DNA of 64,000 nucleotides, taken from positions 62,001-126,000 of the forward strand of contig CANMSB010000010.1 in assembly GCA_947500445.1 (NCBI GenBank). Reading direction: 5' to 3'. Of this stretch, positions 17,685-26,204 are shown piece by piece. Position 1 is the stretch's first letter, and the number at the start of each line of letters is the position of its first letter. The notes below the pieces were generated by a model. The model worked only from the letters and a program-made list of their open reading frames with translations. It had not been told where the DNA came from and did not search any database. Made by a program: the position numbers and the translations under genes. Origin of the DNA: an uncultured Flavobacteriaceae bacterium. Its GTDB lineage: Bacteria; Bacteroidota; Bacteroidia; Flavobacteriales; Flavobacteriaceae.

Positions 17685-19295
17685 CTACCGTTCCAATACC
17701 AGACCGCCCGCTACTTTCTGCAATGGGGTGTTCATCCAATAATCCCCAAAATCATCGGGTCTTTCAACCGGCTGTCCTTTAAAAATAGGAATACTCTTGT
17801 TCATAAACATATCGGACTCCGGAACATCCGTGATCCAACTGACCCGTTGCACAAAAAACTCCCTAAACTGATCGTACTCCTCTATTTCCGAATGGTTTAT
17901 CTTTCGCCCGTAGGTATCTTCAATGTCCATTACATTTACTATCAGGTCGCCGGATACATAATCTACGTTTTGCGACAGTTCGCAAATTTCCCGAAAAGCC
18001 TGTTCTTCACGTTGGTTTGCCAGCTTCGGAAACAACTTTACTTGATCTCCCATGACAACTACCCGTTCAAATTTCAACTTTTTGCCCTTATACAAGAACC
18101 GATAATTCCCTTTTTGAAAGGCTCTTTTTTCTGCTACATCACCGGTAAACGAAAGTTTAAATGCCTTTTGATCCGGTAGTACCATCACTTCCCGTACCCT
18201 GAACTCCGGTGGTTTCCGAACTTGAAACCTATTGTTGAACGAAATGTAGTTCAAGTACATTTTACCTTCCTTTCTTCGGTATTCCGTAATTACCCTATAA
18301 TGCAGACGCTCTTTCTCAATGGTGTGCTTTGGTTTTAAAGGATCCTTTTCCTTCACCTTACGCAAAACGGTATACTCCATTTTATGGATGGCAAAATCCC
18401 TTTTGGAAATGTAGATCGTCCCCGAAGCATTGTAGGGATGCATCGTTTTTTTAAAGTGGATGCGGTACAGTACCTCATCATCCAAAACCACATTTTTTCC
18501 GATAAAAAAATCATGATTGGGCACAAAATTATAATGAAGGCGATTGACGAAGGAATACGAATTGATCCTGTGGTTGCGGATTGCATCGTGAATCTTTAGT
18601 ATGGTAAACACATTGCCGCCATAGTTATTGAGATAACTGTTGTTATCTATTATTTTTTGGTTGGAAGCGTAGTCGTACGGTTGCGCTCCCAAAGTATCTC
18701 TTCCAAAGGTGGCATTTTGTCGGTACGCGTACAATTTCACTTTGGACGTTTCCCAGTCCAACTCATCAAAACCGCGATCGAAAACATTTAAAATGGCTTC
18801 GTTAAGATTTATATACTTATTGTCTTTTAATTGATAGTCCCTATAGTAGCCCACCGTTGAAAAGGAGTTTATCGGATGATTCCTTATGATACGCTCAATC
18901 GCTTTCTTAACAATTTTTTTGGCGGACAACGGTTTCCTTTTTTCGGCAATAACGATAGCTTCGTCGAGCTCAAATATGCTGGGAACGAGTCGTATCCGAT
19001 TCACCATGGTTCGATAAAGATTCTTCATGTCCACCTCTTTTTTTAGATACCCAAGGCACGATATCTCCAAAACATCCCCAAAGTCCTGAAATTTTTCTGG
19101 AATTTTAAACCCACCATCCCTGTTCGAGATTACACCAAGGGAGTATCCTTTTATCCGTATGGTGGCAAAAGGAATCGGCTCCTGCGTTTTTCCATCAAAA
19201 AGCATCCCCTCTATAAAGCCATCCTGGCCATTAGCTCCGACAGTTATCAAAAAAAATAGGGTCAGTAGGGTATTTCTAAAGCGCATAACATTCAT
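17685..19295 (-). CDS. Secreted carboxypeptidase-regulatory-like domain protein
   Basis: A 536-aa exported protein. After a signal peptide (to about residue 23, VGANGQ) comes a CarboxypepD_reg-like beta-sandwich (FIEGMLFDGKTQEPIPFATIRIKGY near 27, GVISNRDGGFKIP near 54, LEISCLGYLKKEV near 75), the fold found at the start of TonB receptors, but no plug or barrel follows. The remaining ~430 residues form a domain typical of flavobacterial 'carboxypeptidase-like regulatory domain' proteins, rich in beta strands and charged residues, with no assigned function. ATG 19295 or 19286 are both possible. It is a single gene, convergent with glnA. Confidence 0.8.
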   Translation of the reverse strand: MNVMRFRNTLLTLFFLITVGANGQDGFIEGMLFDGKTQEPIPFATIRIKGYSLGVISNRDGGFKIPEKFQDFGDVLEISCLGYLKKEVDMKNLYRTMVNRIRLVPSIFELDEAIVIAEKRKPLSAKKIVKKAIERIIRNHPINSFSTVGYYRDYQLKDNKYINLNEAILNVFDRGFDELDWETSKVKLYAYRQNATFGRDTLGAQPYDYASNQKIIDNNSYLNNYGGNVFTILKIHDAIRNHRINSYSFVNRLHYNFVPNHDFFIGKNVVLDDEVLYRIHFKKTMHPYNASGTIYISKRDFAIHKMEYTVLRKVKEKDPLKPKHTIEKERLHYRVITEYRRKEGKMYLNYISFNNRFQVRKPPEFRVREVMVLPDQKAFKLSFTGDVAEKRAFQKGNYRFLYKGKKLKFERVVVMGDQVKLFPKLANQREEQAFREICELSQNVDYVSGDLIVNVMDIEDTYGRKINHSEIEEYDQFREFFVQRVSWITDVPESDMFMNKSIPIFKGQPVERPDDFGDYWMNTPLQKVAGGLVLER

Positions 19296-19454
19296 TTTAG
19301 TCCAATAGTGCGTCCTTGTCCCCTATCCGAAACCCAAGTACGGAGCGGCTATTTACCCCAATGCCCGTCACAATATTCGAACACCTTACATGGCGTACAG
19401 GCGTTAATAAGGCTTCAAATCCAAAAGATTTCAGTAGTGCAAAAACGATTCCAA

Positions 19455-20393
19455 TTACTTAATGGTAAAGTACACAAAAAGTAAATAAAGGCCCACAAGA
19501 ATTATGCCATCTCGCCACCCTAAACGTAATCCTTTTGGGAAAAAAACCAGGGGCAACAGCAGGAAGGAAAAGCCCAGCATCCAAAAGATATCGTTTTCGA
19601 GTAATCGTTGGTCCATGACCCGTATCGGCGTAATGATGGAAGTGATGCCCAATACCGCCAAAATATTAAAAATATTGGACCCTAAAAGGTTCCCTAAAGA
19701 AATTGCTTTTTCCTTTTTTATCACCGCAATAATGGAAGCCGCCAGCTCCGGAATACTCGTTCCTATGGATACAATGGTGACCCCGATAATCCTCTCGCTT
19801 ACCCCGTAGGTTTCTGCCAACCCTACGGCTCCGGTAATGAGCAATTCCGAACCACCCCATAGGGCAGTCCCGCCGAGACCTAAAAAAAGTACCGTTTTGA
19901 ACAAGGGCAGGGGAATATCGTCTTCGGGAATTTCATCTACTACGGCGGTTTTTTGGAAGCGCAGCAGGTAAACCAAAAACAAGAACAAGAGGCTTACCAT
20001 AACAATACCTTCATATTGTTGTATTTCGCCATCGAAAAAAATCGTTCCAAAGAACAGTAGGGAAGCTACCATCATTACTGGCCAATCGGTAGTGTAAAAA
20101 CTTTTGTTCACATCGATCCCGCCCAAAATAACGGTAACTCCCAGAACCAGACCAAGATTCGCAATGTTGGAACCAACTACATTGCCCAACGCCAAATCGG
20201 GAAAACCGTCCAAAGCCGCTTTGATGCTCACAATAAGTTCCGGGGCGGAGGTAGCAAAGGAGACCACCGTCATTCCGATTACGATTTTTGGGATATTGAG
20301 CTTAAGGGAGAGCGCCACGGCCGCCTTCAACAACCAGTTTCCACCAGCGATCAAGAGCACTAGGCCCGCTATGATATAAAAAAGATTGAGCAT
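19455..20393 (-). CDS. Calcium/sodium antiporter (YrbG/CaxA family)
   Basis: A 312-aa inner-membrane protein of the CaCA superfamily with about ten membrane spans. The two inverted alpha-repeats that form the ion site are clear: SFATSAPELIVSIKAA with GNVVGSNIANLGLVLG near 45-85, and SIGTSIPELAASIIAV with GNLLGSNIFNILAVLG near 205-245. Acidic residues in both PEL motifs bind Na and Ca. Length is usual. ATG 20393. A degenerate copy of the MITE-end palindrome lies about 70 bp upstream. No operon partners. Confidence 0.93.
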   Translation of the reverse strand: MLNLFYIIAGLVLLIAGGNWLLKAAVALSLKLNIPKIVIGMTVVSFATSAPELIVSIKAALDGFPDLALGNVVGSNIANLGLVLGVTVILGGIDVNKSFYTTDWPVMMVASLLFFGTIFFDGEIQQYEGIVMVSLLFLFLVYLLRFQKTAVVDEIPEDDIPLPLFKTVLFLGLGGTALWGGSELLITGAVGLAETYGVSERIIGVTIVSIGTSIPELAASIIAVIKKEKAISLGNLLGSNIFNILAVLGITSIITPIRVMDQRLLENDIFWMLGFSFLLLPLVFFPKGLRLGWRDGIILVGLYLLFVYFTIK

Positions 20394-21162
20394 TGGTCAG
20401 TGCTTATAAACTTACCGACAAATATAGAACAAGATTTTTACCTAAACCGAAAACTCTTTGTTATACCATTCTAACTTTGAAATGGTTTGGGGTGTTTTTA
20501 ATCCATAGTAATTGTTGACCGCCAAATGCAACTACCAAGGTGTTGAAGATCTGAAGCTACAAATACTCCCGGGAAAGGCTTCCCCTAAATTGAATACGCT
20601 CCACTAACCATGGTAATCAAGCAAGGGAACCATTTGCCCCATTACCTCACCTTAAAGGAACCTGTTTAAACGAATACTACTAGAAGATACCAACGTAAAT
20701 TGCCAAAACGGACAAAAGATAGGTTTCCCATACCTTTCAAAAAGCTGCAAAACCGATTTTTTTGTTGACCAAAACCGAACGCTAACACCCGCCTTTCTGA
20801 TTATTATTTTTTGGTTCAAAAGAACGGAATCTTCAAAAAAAGGTGTTTTTGGAGCGGAAATGCCCTTGTCATCAAAAAAGTCGTTTAAAACACCCCTTCA
20901 TTCATAATACTCTATAAGGCAAAAATGATTTATAACTATCTGTTTGAAACAACTCTCAAGAGGTCGTGTATACTTTTAATATCATAATCGTCTTTTTACT
21001 TACAATTTCGTATTCAATTGCATTAATTTCAATGATTTTGCTAGGAAATATGTGACTTTTTGATATATCTTATTTGGATAATCGATTATCGAGTACTATT
21101 TACTCAACCCATAAGCGCTCCTAAAAAAGCTTCTTAGGGCTAACCTAAAAACCTTATTTCAT
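20394..21162. other. 770-bp AT-rich stretch without a recognised gene
   Basis: No protein-like frame is seen on either strand. It holds a degenerate palindrome at 20463-20487 (arms ATACCATT / AATGGTtt around CTAACTTTG), clearly related to the MITE ends. The rest, including several stop-riddled frames around 20500-20750, may be decayed coding sequence but nothing identifiable remains. Confidence 0.5.
20463..20487. repeat. Degenerate MITE-end palindrome
   Basis: ATACCATT-CTAACTTTGA-AATGGTTT: the left arm and spacer match the 26-bp palindrome at 1213 with one change, and the right arm has one further mismatch. It lies upstream of the antiporter gene. Confidence 0.65.
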
Positions 21163-21225
21163 ATGATTGCACTCGCCAAGATTTTAATGTTACTGTTGCT
21201 TTCATTGTTCATGACACTGTACTAA
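21163..21225 (+). CDS. Possible 20-aa hydrophobic peptide
   Basis: An ATG-to-TAA frame encodes MIALAKILMLLLLSLFMTLY, a single membrane-spanning helix with one Lys. It is followed 33 bp later by a hairpin (21258-21275), so the unit looks like a short transcript. Such tiny hydrophobic peptides can be type I toxins, membrane modulators or chance frames; nothing here decides. No Shine-Dalgarno is evident. Confidence 0.3.
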   Translation: MIALAKILMLLLLSLFMTLY

Positions 21226-21257
21226 AGCAAACCCATATAGGCCTATATTAAAACCCG

Positions 21258-21275
21258 ACCGTCTGCAGGCGGTCT
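21258..21275 (+). terminator. Short hairpin, possible terminator
   Basis: GACCGTC-TGCA-GGCGGTC forms a 7-bp stem (one G-T pair) followed by TTATTATTG. A weak terminator between the possible 20-aa gene and the 50-aa gene. Confidence 0.45.
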
Positions 21276-21318
21276 TATTATTGTTTTCAGAAGTACCTAT
21301 ATTTGTAAAAACCACCAC

Positions 21319-21471
21319 ATGAAACTAGCGTTTTTTCGATTTTTGGCCAAGGTCAACAGTGTGTTGTTGCCTTCTTACACAAAAAAACGTTTGGACCTCT
21401 CCAAAGCCTCTAAAATACAGCTTGCCATTATCGGCTGGCGGTATTATGTGACCACAAGGGCCCTATCCTAG
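21319..21471 (+). CDS. Conserved 50-aa flavobacterial protein
   Basis: The frame MKLAFFRFLAKVNSVLLPSY continues with TKKRLDLSKASKIQLAIIGW and RYYVTTRALS. It has the look of a 50-residue family I recall as widespread in Flavobacteriia and often mislabelled 'SsrA-binding protein'; true SmpB is about three times longer, so that name is not supported. Basic, with a short hydrophobic N-terminal helix. Its TAG is shared with the opposite-strand stop of apt: both genes end in the CTAG at 21468-21471. Coding character and the interlocked stops support a real gene. Confidence 0.75.
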   Translation: MKLAFFRFLAKVNSVLLPSYTKKRLDLSKASKIQLAIIGWRYYVTTRALS

Positions 21472-21980
21472 TATTGTATCAACGAGCGTACCTCGTGACC
21501 CTTTAATTTTTCCTTCCCTTTCAAAAATTCCAGTTCGATCAAAAAGTTGCACTGTACTATTGTGCCACCCAGCTTCTCCACCAATGCACAGACCGCCTCG
21601 GCCGTACCACCGGTCGCCAACACATCGTCGTGGATCAAAATACGCTCTCCTTCGATAATACTATCCTTGTGAATTTCTAGGGTGTCGGTGCCATATTCCA
21701 AGTCGTATGTTTGAGAAACCTTTTCGAAAGGTAACTTCCCGGCCTTGCGCACGGGAACAAATCCCGCGTTCAATTCCATTGCCAACAAAGGGCCGTAAAA
21801 GAAACCCCTGCTTTCCATACCGATCACTTTGTCGATCGGTGTCTTCGGAACTAAATTTAGCAATGCCATCGCCGAAGCTTTAAAAGCCTTTTCATGCTGA
21901 AGTAAAGGGGTAATATCCTTAAAGGTAATCCCTTCGGAAGGGAAGTTTTCGACATCGCGGATGTAATGGTTGAAATTCAT
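21468..21980 (-). CDS. apt: Adenine phosphoribosyltransferase
   Basis: Salvages adenine to AMP using PRPP. The 170-aa protein has N-terminal FPSEGITFKDITPLL, substrate loop IGMESRGFFYGPLLA near 53, VPVRKAGKLPFEK near 76 and the PRPP-binding motif ILIHDDVLATGGTAEAV near 113-130. Length and order are standard. ATG 21980. The stop overlaps that of the convergent 50-aa gene. tRNA-Arg lies 160 bp upstream on the other strand. Confidence 0.96.
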   Translation of the reverse strand: MNFNHYIRDVENFPSEGITFKDITPLLQHEKAFKASAMALLNLVPKTPIDKVIGMESRGFFYGPLLAMELNAGFVPVRKAGKLPFEKVSQTYDLEYGTDTLEIHKDSIIEGERILIHDDVLATGGTAEAVCALVEKLGGTIVQCNFLIELEFLKGKEKLKGHEVRSLIQY

Positions 21981-22140
21981 TTCTTTTATCGGCAGTTATT
22001 TTGCCCTAAAAGTAAAAAGAAATATATTTGCAGCCCGCTAAATGGAAACAAAAGCATTCCCAGCGCTAGTGAAGCGTGCCAAAAGAATGTATTCCGTTTC
22101 GCATCAAGAGGTGAATAGCAATGTTACACCTTCTTTTTTT

Positions 22141-22214
22141 GGCCCTGTGGCGCAACTGGATAGCGCATCTGACTACGAATCAGAAGGTTACAAGTTCGAA
22201 TCTTGTCAGGGTCA
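22141..22214 (+). tRNA. tRNA-Arg (anticodon ACG)
   Basis: A 74-nt cloverleaf: acceptor arms GGCCCTG / CAGGGTC, D-arm GCGCAACTGGATAGCGC, anticodon arm TCTGA-CTACGAA-TCAGA with anticodon ACG at 22175-22177, and T-arm with GTTCGAATC. Discriminator A at 22214 is followed by encoded CC. ACG is normally deaminated to ICG to read CGU, CGC and CGA. A terminator follows within 10 bp. Confidence 0.97.
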
Positions 22215-22221
22215 CCTTTTC

Positions 22222-22260
22222 AAACGCAAATACGCTGAAAAACAGCTATTTGCGTTTTTT
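22222..22260 (+). terminator. tRNA-Arg terminator
   Basis: Stem ACGCAAATA-GCTG pairs with CAGC-TATTTGCGT (one bulged C) around an A-rich loop, followed by a T run. Confidence 0.88.
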
Positions 22261-22281
22261 TATTGCTGTTTTGCCCACTAA

Positions 22282-22791
22282 TGCACGATGAAATTTTATT
22301 AGGACATGTCGATGTACGATGCCAAGAGGTATCGCGCTACTTATGACACACTTCTTTGGTGGAATTTGGAAAACGCTAGGCCTTCAATGGAGACCTCCGA
22401 TAATACCGCTCATGATCCGATTAATGGCAATGGAAGTTTCTACCCTGTTCTTCCGTCCCAATAAATGTCAAAGACCGAACACGGCTCTCCGCCAAAGTTT
22501 TTAAACCCCATGTATCAAACCGGGGCCACGATGGGAACTTTTTGCATACCAGATATCTGTACCAAGTAGGTCGACCGTTCCATACTTTTTGGCCTCGAGT
22601 TTACCCAAAGAAGTTACGGACCACTATCGGGGCTGTTCGTTAAGCGATAAGTATATGGGTTATTTGAAAAAAACAGCAATATAATGGGCTTGTTGGAACA
22701 AGCATGTACTAGGTGATTTCGGTCATCAAAAAAATGCCAAAAAATCAATTTTTGTTAGCTACCCTTTTACCGCCATAGTCCACTGGCCGCA
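22282..22791. other. 510-bp stretch with possible decayed coding sequence
   Basis: No intact gene. One plus-strand frame beginning at ATG 22312 (MYDAKRYRATYDTLLWWNLE...) reads as protein-like for 50 codons, stops at 22462, resumes at once with MSKTEHGSPPKFLNP and then stops again. The succession of stops in one frame suggests an eroded gene. No family is recognised. Confidence 0.4.
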
Positions 22792-23531
22792 TTAACGAAG
22801 TATTTCCGTCACATACACTACGCCAAATATCCAACCCAAATATAAAGCCGTGTATCCCAAAGCATAAACCGCTGCAACTCCCAGATTCCCTTTTGTAATA
22901 ATGGACTTGGAAAACACCAGTTTTAACGCTCTAAAAAACAACCAATACAAGGTGGTCAGAATAATAATACCATTTTAACTTTGAAATAGCACTAATAAAT
23001 GGTTTCTTTTTCAGTTATTCTTCGTTAAAAAAAATAACCGTAGCTACGGCTATGCTTAGGTTTTTCGCCTTGAATGCCTAAAAAATAATTCAATTTCTAT
23101 ACGTACCATTTAAAAGTTAAAATGGTATAAAAGCAAAACCAAAACACCGCTTCGAGAAATACGAGCAAAACAATGATCAGAATAGTCATTCCGATCCAAA
23201 GCAATACGGAGAGTATGATTCCACCAATTCCATCTCCAACGTTAAAGGAAGGAGCATCGAAATCCGGTGTTACATCTTGTATAAGGCTTCCGCTCTTTAA
23301 ATTTTGGAATTTTGGAAAGTCGTCTCTTAAACCCACTCCTTTATGCAGTCCGTATGTCATAAACAAAAAGAGTGCGGTTCCTATAATCGACAAGGATAAG
23401 TATATATTGGAAGTTAGCGTGCGCTGATCATTTTGTCCGGTTAAGTAAACGATCAAAACCGTGATTCCGATGACTACTAGGGAAACGGTAAAAACCGACT
23501 TTCCCATAAGATATGTTTCCTTTGCTTTCAA
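22792..23531 (-). pseudogene. Membrane protein gene split by a mobile element
   Basis: The 5' part (23531 to about 23129) encodes a multi-span membrane protein: MGKSVFTVSLVVIGITVLIV, SNIYLSLSIIGTALFLFMTYGL, a linker with FDAPSFNVGDGIGG, then IILSVLLWIGMTILIIVLLV and EAVFWFCFY. The frame then enters the element and ends after about ten element-encoded residues (TILTFKWYV, stop 23097). Beyond the element, minus-strand 22964-22792 reads LTTLYWLFFRALKLVFSKSI, then a last membrane helix (ALGYTALYLGWIFGVVYVTEILR) and a TAA. The two parts look like one protein. Excising the element and one TTA leaves them one base out of frame, so a second lesion exists. Confidence 0.75.
22968..23127 (-). repeat. 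160-bp MITE-like element (copy C)
   Basis: Termini TACCATTTTAACTTT and AAAAGTTAAAATGGTA are inverted repeats, flanked by TAA on both sides (22965-22967 and 23128-23130), a 3-bp target duplication. Read on the minus strand it has CATAGC-CGTA-GCTACG at base 74-90, the same place as copies at 7692 and 59730, and its right part is nearly identical to copy D at the window start. No coding capacity. Inserted into a membrane-protein gene. Confidence 0.92.
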
Positions 23532-23769
23532 TCGCTTTTTGTATTAAGGGTACATCATGATGTTTACCATGAGATATACGCCCGTTGTTCAACTCGGACG
23601 GACATCGATTTTGACGATATCCGCAGTGTGTTTTTATGGAACCAACTCCGGTATCGGTCGGGATCATTTCCGTAGATGGCCGAATGGCGAAACCAAAAAA
23701 ACGCTCACTTTCGCCACCAAAAGTAGCATCGTTTTTAAATTTAAATGGAATTTTAAGGGGTATCGAACA

Positions 23770-24138
23770 TCATTTGCCTTTTCCTTTTTTAGGTTTTCGT
23801 TTTGCGGGTATGCTCCCAATCAAATTACTGTTATGTTTGATCAAAGTCACAACTTTTTCAGCCGTTTCTTCAAAATCGTCCGCGCTTTCCGGAAGTACGA
23901 GCCATGATTTTATTTTAAAGGTTTTCAGGTTTCTCAAAGATGGGAACAGCTCCTTTAGGGCTTGGTGATGTACTACCTTTGTACAGACCCATATTCCGTT
24001 ATCCTGCGGAATTTCTTCTTTTTGTCGCGTGGCCAAGACTACCTTGTCCCCAATATAAATGGCGGAGGTCCCGAACAGCCGCTTGGTATATGCGGGCAGG
24101 GGGTACAATAAATCTAAAACAAAATCGTGGGGAATCAT
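23770..24138 (-). CDS. Conserved protein, TfoX-N-like
   Basis: A 122-aa cytoplasmic protein. MIPHDFVLDLLYPLPAYTKRLFGTSAIYIGDKVVLATRQKEE has the pattern of TfoX N-terminal-like proteins (FG..A.Y...K.V), followed by DNGIWVCTK, HHQALKELFPSLRNL, WLVLPESADDFEETA and a Lys-rich tail PAKRKPKKGKGK. I recall similar unnamed proteins in this phylum; function is unknown, and the similarity to the competence regulator TfoX is only to its N-terminal fold. ATG 24138. It stands alone. Confidence 0.75.
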   Translation of the reverse strand: MIPHDFVLDLLYPLPAYTKRLFGTSAIYIGDKVVLATRQKEEIPQDNGIWVCTKVVHHQALKELFPSLRNLKTFKIKSWLVLPESADDFEETAEKVVTLIKHNSNLIGSIPAKRKPKKGKGK

Positions 24139-24324
24139 ACTCCAAAAATAAAAGGTAATGTTGGAAACACCTCACCTATTACCTAAAAACGATTTAGCAT
24201 TTTCCAGGAGCCCCCAAACAACTTCTGATCAATAGACTCAAAACAAAAATTGTTGTCAAAGCGCTTGTCAGTCAAAAAAAAATGACCCATATTTGAAACA
24301 AACAGATTGGTCTATTTAATTATC

Positions 24325-24906
24325 ATGAACAGAAAACACAATAAGGAAGACATCTTGCGAAAGGGAATGGCCCTTTTTCGCTTAAATGGATATCACAAAA
24401 CGGGAACCAATGAGATTATTCACGAAGCGGGTATTTCCCGTGGCTCCTTTTACAATTTTTTTAAGGACAAGGATGATTTTGGTGTTCAGGTCTTGGACTT
24501 TTATGGGATTTGGTCTACCGATTATATGAAAACGGTGCTGACCGATAAAGCACTAAATCCGAAGCAACGCTTGGTTCATTTGTTCGATATTTTCGTACAG
24601 GGGTACAAGACCGAAAATTACAAATGGGGCTGCCTACTTGTAGGAATGTCCCAAGAACTGGGCCAAGTCAACCCATCCTTTACCGAAGCCTGTCATCGTA
24701 ATTTCGAGGATTTCGTTGCGGTTTTTGAACCATGCGTCCGAGCCGGACAAAAAGAAGGGGGCATTTCAAAAAAACAGGACTCTCGGACGCTCACCCTTGC
24801 CATTTTGGCTATGTATAACGGTGCTTTGGTATTGATGAAATCCGGTATGCGCCACGAACCCCTAGCGGCATTTCAAGAACAATTAAACCTAATGTTGGAA
24901 CCATAA
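24325..24906 (+). CDS. TetR/AcrR family transcriptional regulator
   Basis: A 193-aa repressor-type protein. The TetR helix-turn-helix is at residues 4-50 (ILRKGMALFRLNGYHKTGTNEIIHEAGISRGSFYNFFKDKDDFG), followed by an all-helical ligand-binding domain with KWGCLLVGMSQELGQ near 98, a pattern of the TetR_C/YxaF-LmrA-type subfamily. ATG 24325 is used rather than the in-frame TTG 18 bp earlier. The DinB gene starts 3 bp after its stop, so both are in one transcript and DinB may be a detoxifying partner. Confidence 0.93.
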   Translation: MNRKHNKEDILRKGMALFRLNGYHKTGTNEIIHEAGISRGSFYNFFKDKDDFGVQVLDFYGIWSTDYMKTVLTDKALNPKQRLVHLFDIFVQGYKTENYKWGCLLVGMSQELGQVNPSFTEACHRNFEDFVAVFEPCVRAGQKEGGISKKQDSRTLTLAILAMYNGALVLMKSGMRHEPLAAFQEQLNLMLEP

Positions 24907-24909
24907 CCT

Positions 24910-25347
24910 ATGACAAAAGAAGCACTTATCAAAAAATGGAAGGGAAACAAGCGATACACCCTAAAATTTGTGGAGGCAATGCCCGAGCAAAACTATGATC
25001 TAAAGCCCGTAATCGGCATGAAAACCTATAAATCCCAATTGGCCCATATTACCAGTTGGCTGAGGACCCATAGTCGTTTTGTAACGGATTACGAGTTTGA
25101 AAAAGAAAAAATGACCTCCAAGGACCAGATCAATTCGGCACTTGAAACATTTTTCGATACTTTTTTGGAACACTTAGCGGCCATGAATGATGTACAACTT
25201 CATGAAACGGTACCTGTTTGGTACGGAAAAACCGCTCGTTATCAAATCGCCAATGTTATGGACAATCATTTGGCGCATCATCGTGGACAACTAGTGGTGT
25301 ATTTGAGGTTGAATGATATAAAACCACCCTCCTATGTGGGTTGGTAA
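24910..25347 (+). CDS. DinB family protein
   Basis: A 145-aa four-helix-bundle protein of the DinB/YfiT type, putative metal-dependent thiol transferases. The His ligands are visible as LAHITSW near residue 46 and the pair in NHLAHHRGQLVVYLRLNDI near 120-135, followed by the family's ending PPSYVGW. Coupled to the upstream TetR gene. Substrate unknown. Confidence 0.9.
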   Translation: MTKEALIKKWKGNKRYTLKFVEAMPEQNYDLKPVIGMKTYKSQLAHITSWLRTHSRFVTDYEFEKEKMTSKDQINSALETFFDTFLEHLAAMNDVQLHETVPVWYGKTARYQIANVMDNHLAHHRGQLVVYLRLNDIKPPSYVGW

Positions 25348-25402
25348 TTCCGTTTTGTATCTGTTTTGGACAGATCGATCTTCACAATTAAAAACACATT
25401 GA

Positions 25403-25471
25403 ACCAAATTACCAAATCCTTGATCCGATATACCAAATGATCTCCCCCCATACCTTGCAAATTTGTGGTAT
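25403..25471 (+). promoter_or_regulatory. Candidate operator region upstream of SRPBCC gene
   Basis: Three direct copies of ACCAAAT (25403-25409, 25411-25417, 25432-25438) are followed by an imperfect palindrome at 25450-25471 with outer arms ATACC / GGTAT and inner core CAAATTTG. Directly repeated half-sites suit an AraC-type activator such as the one encoded at 26205. No binding protein is proven. Confidence 0.4.
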
Positions 25472-25502
25472 TGAAATTCATAACAATTAAAAACAATTAA
25501 AA

Positions 25503-25931
25503 ATGAAAAGAGGAATACAGACCCAGCATCACATTAAAGCTCCTATCACCACCGTTTGGGACTTCATTAAAACCGGTGCCCAATGGGAACAATGGCTACC
25601 GATACTTTCCGGTTCACAGGTCAATGGTAACAAAAGAACATGTGAGATCCCTACTCCCGACGGTGGAAAAGACGTTATGGAAGAGTTGTTTTTGGTGTCC
25701 GATATAGAAAAAACATTTGTCTATCAAGTACACAAACAAGCATCCTTTCCTGCCGAGGACATCGTAGGCTATATCCGACTTGAAGAAAAGGGAGCGGACA
25801 CAGCACTATTTTGGTCCGTTGAGATGAACGTTGCATCGGAGGAGGTTTTTAACCAACTAAAAGGACAGATCGAGCATATCTATTCCGAAAGCACCTCTAA
25901 TCTTGAACAGCTCGCCACGGCCCTCATTTAA
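25503..25931 (+). CDS. SRPBCC (START/Bet v1-like) family protein
   Basis: A 142-aa helix-grip protein: IQTQHHIKAPITTVWDFIKTGAQWEQWLPILSG at the start, beta strands with VMEELFLVSDIEKTFVYQV, and a long C-terminal helix (SEEVFNQLKGQIEHIYSESTSNLEQLATAL). These bind hydrophobic ligands; ligand unknown. Family members in similar settings sit with SDR genes and AraC regulators; here an SDR remnant and an AraC gene follow. ATG 25503. Confidence 0.85.
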   Translation: MKRGIQTQHHIKAPITTVWDFIKTGAQWEQWLPILSGSQVNGNKRTCEIPTPDGGKDVMEELFLVSDIEKTFVYQVHKQASFPAEDIVGYIRLEEKGADTALFWSVEMNVASEEVFNQLKGQIEHIYSESTSNLEQLATALI

Positions 25932-25941
25932 CAGCTAACGA

Positions 25942-26072
25942 CATGGGGACGTTTGAACGATAACGTTATCATCGTTATGGGTGATAACGGTGGTATTGGC
26001 CATGCGACCGCGCTCGGATTTATCGAAGAAGGTGCAATAGTTCTGGTTTCCGGAAAAAGTAAGAAGCTTTAG
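25942..26072 (+). pseudogene. Short-chain dehydrogenase remnant (N-terminal fragment)
   Basis: A frame without a proper start reads GRLNDNVIIVMGDNGGIGHA, then TALGFIEEGAIVLVSGKSKKL and a stop. It is the first beta-alpha-beta unit of an SDR Rossmann fold, with the glycine motif GxxGGIG (in place of TGGxGGIG) and the following LGF.EEGA. The rest of the ~250-residue domain is absent. It lies 10 bp past the SRPBCC stop and before AraC, so it was probably once part of that transcript. Confidence 0.7.
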
Positions 26073-26204
26073 GCCACTCATTTATAGGGTATCCGGTGAT
26101 TTTATTACCGTACTTCCCGACCTGGTTAAAATTGAAAGCAAAGTGTATTACAATAAAACGGACCGTTACCCCTTCTGAGCGCGACGTGGCACAAAAAACC
26201 GGTT

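Noticed and set aside
22042-22281. 79-aa plus-strand open frame
   Set aside because: It runs straight through tRNA-Arg and its terminator; the protein sequence is just translated tRNA.
23557-23907. 116-aa plus-strand frame overlapping the TfoX-N-like gene
   Set aside because: Antisense to a well-formed conserved gene and rich in implausible Phe/Arg runs; taken as a shadow.
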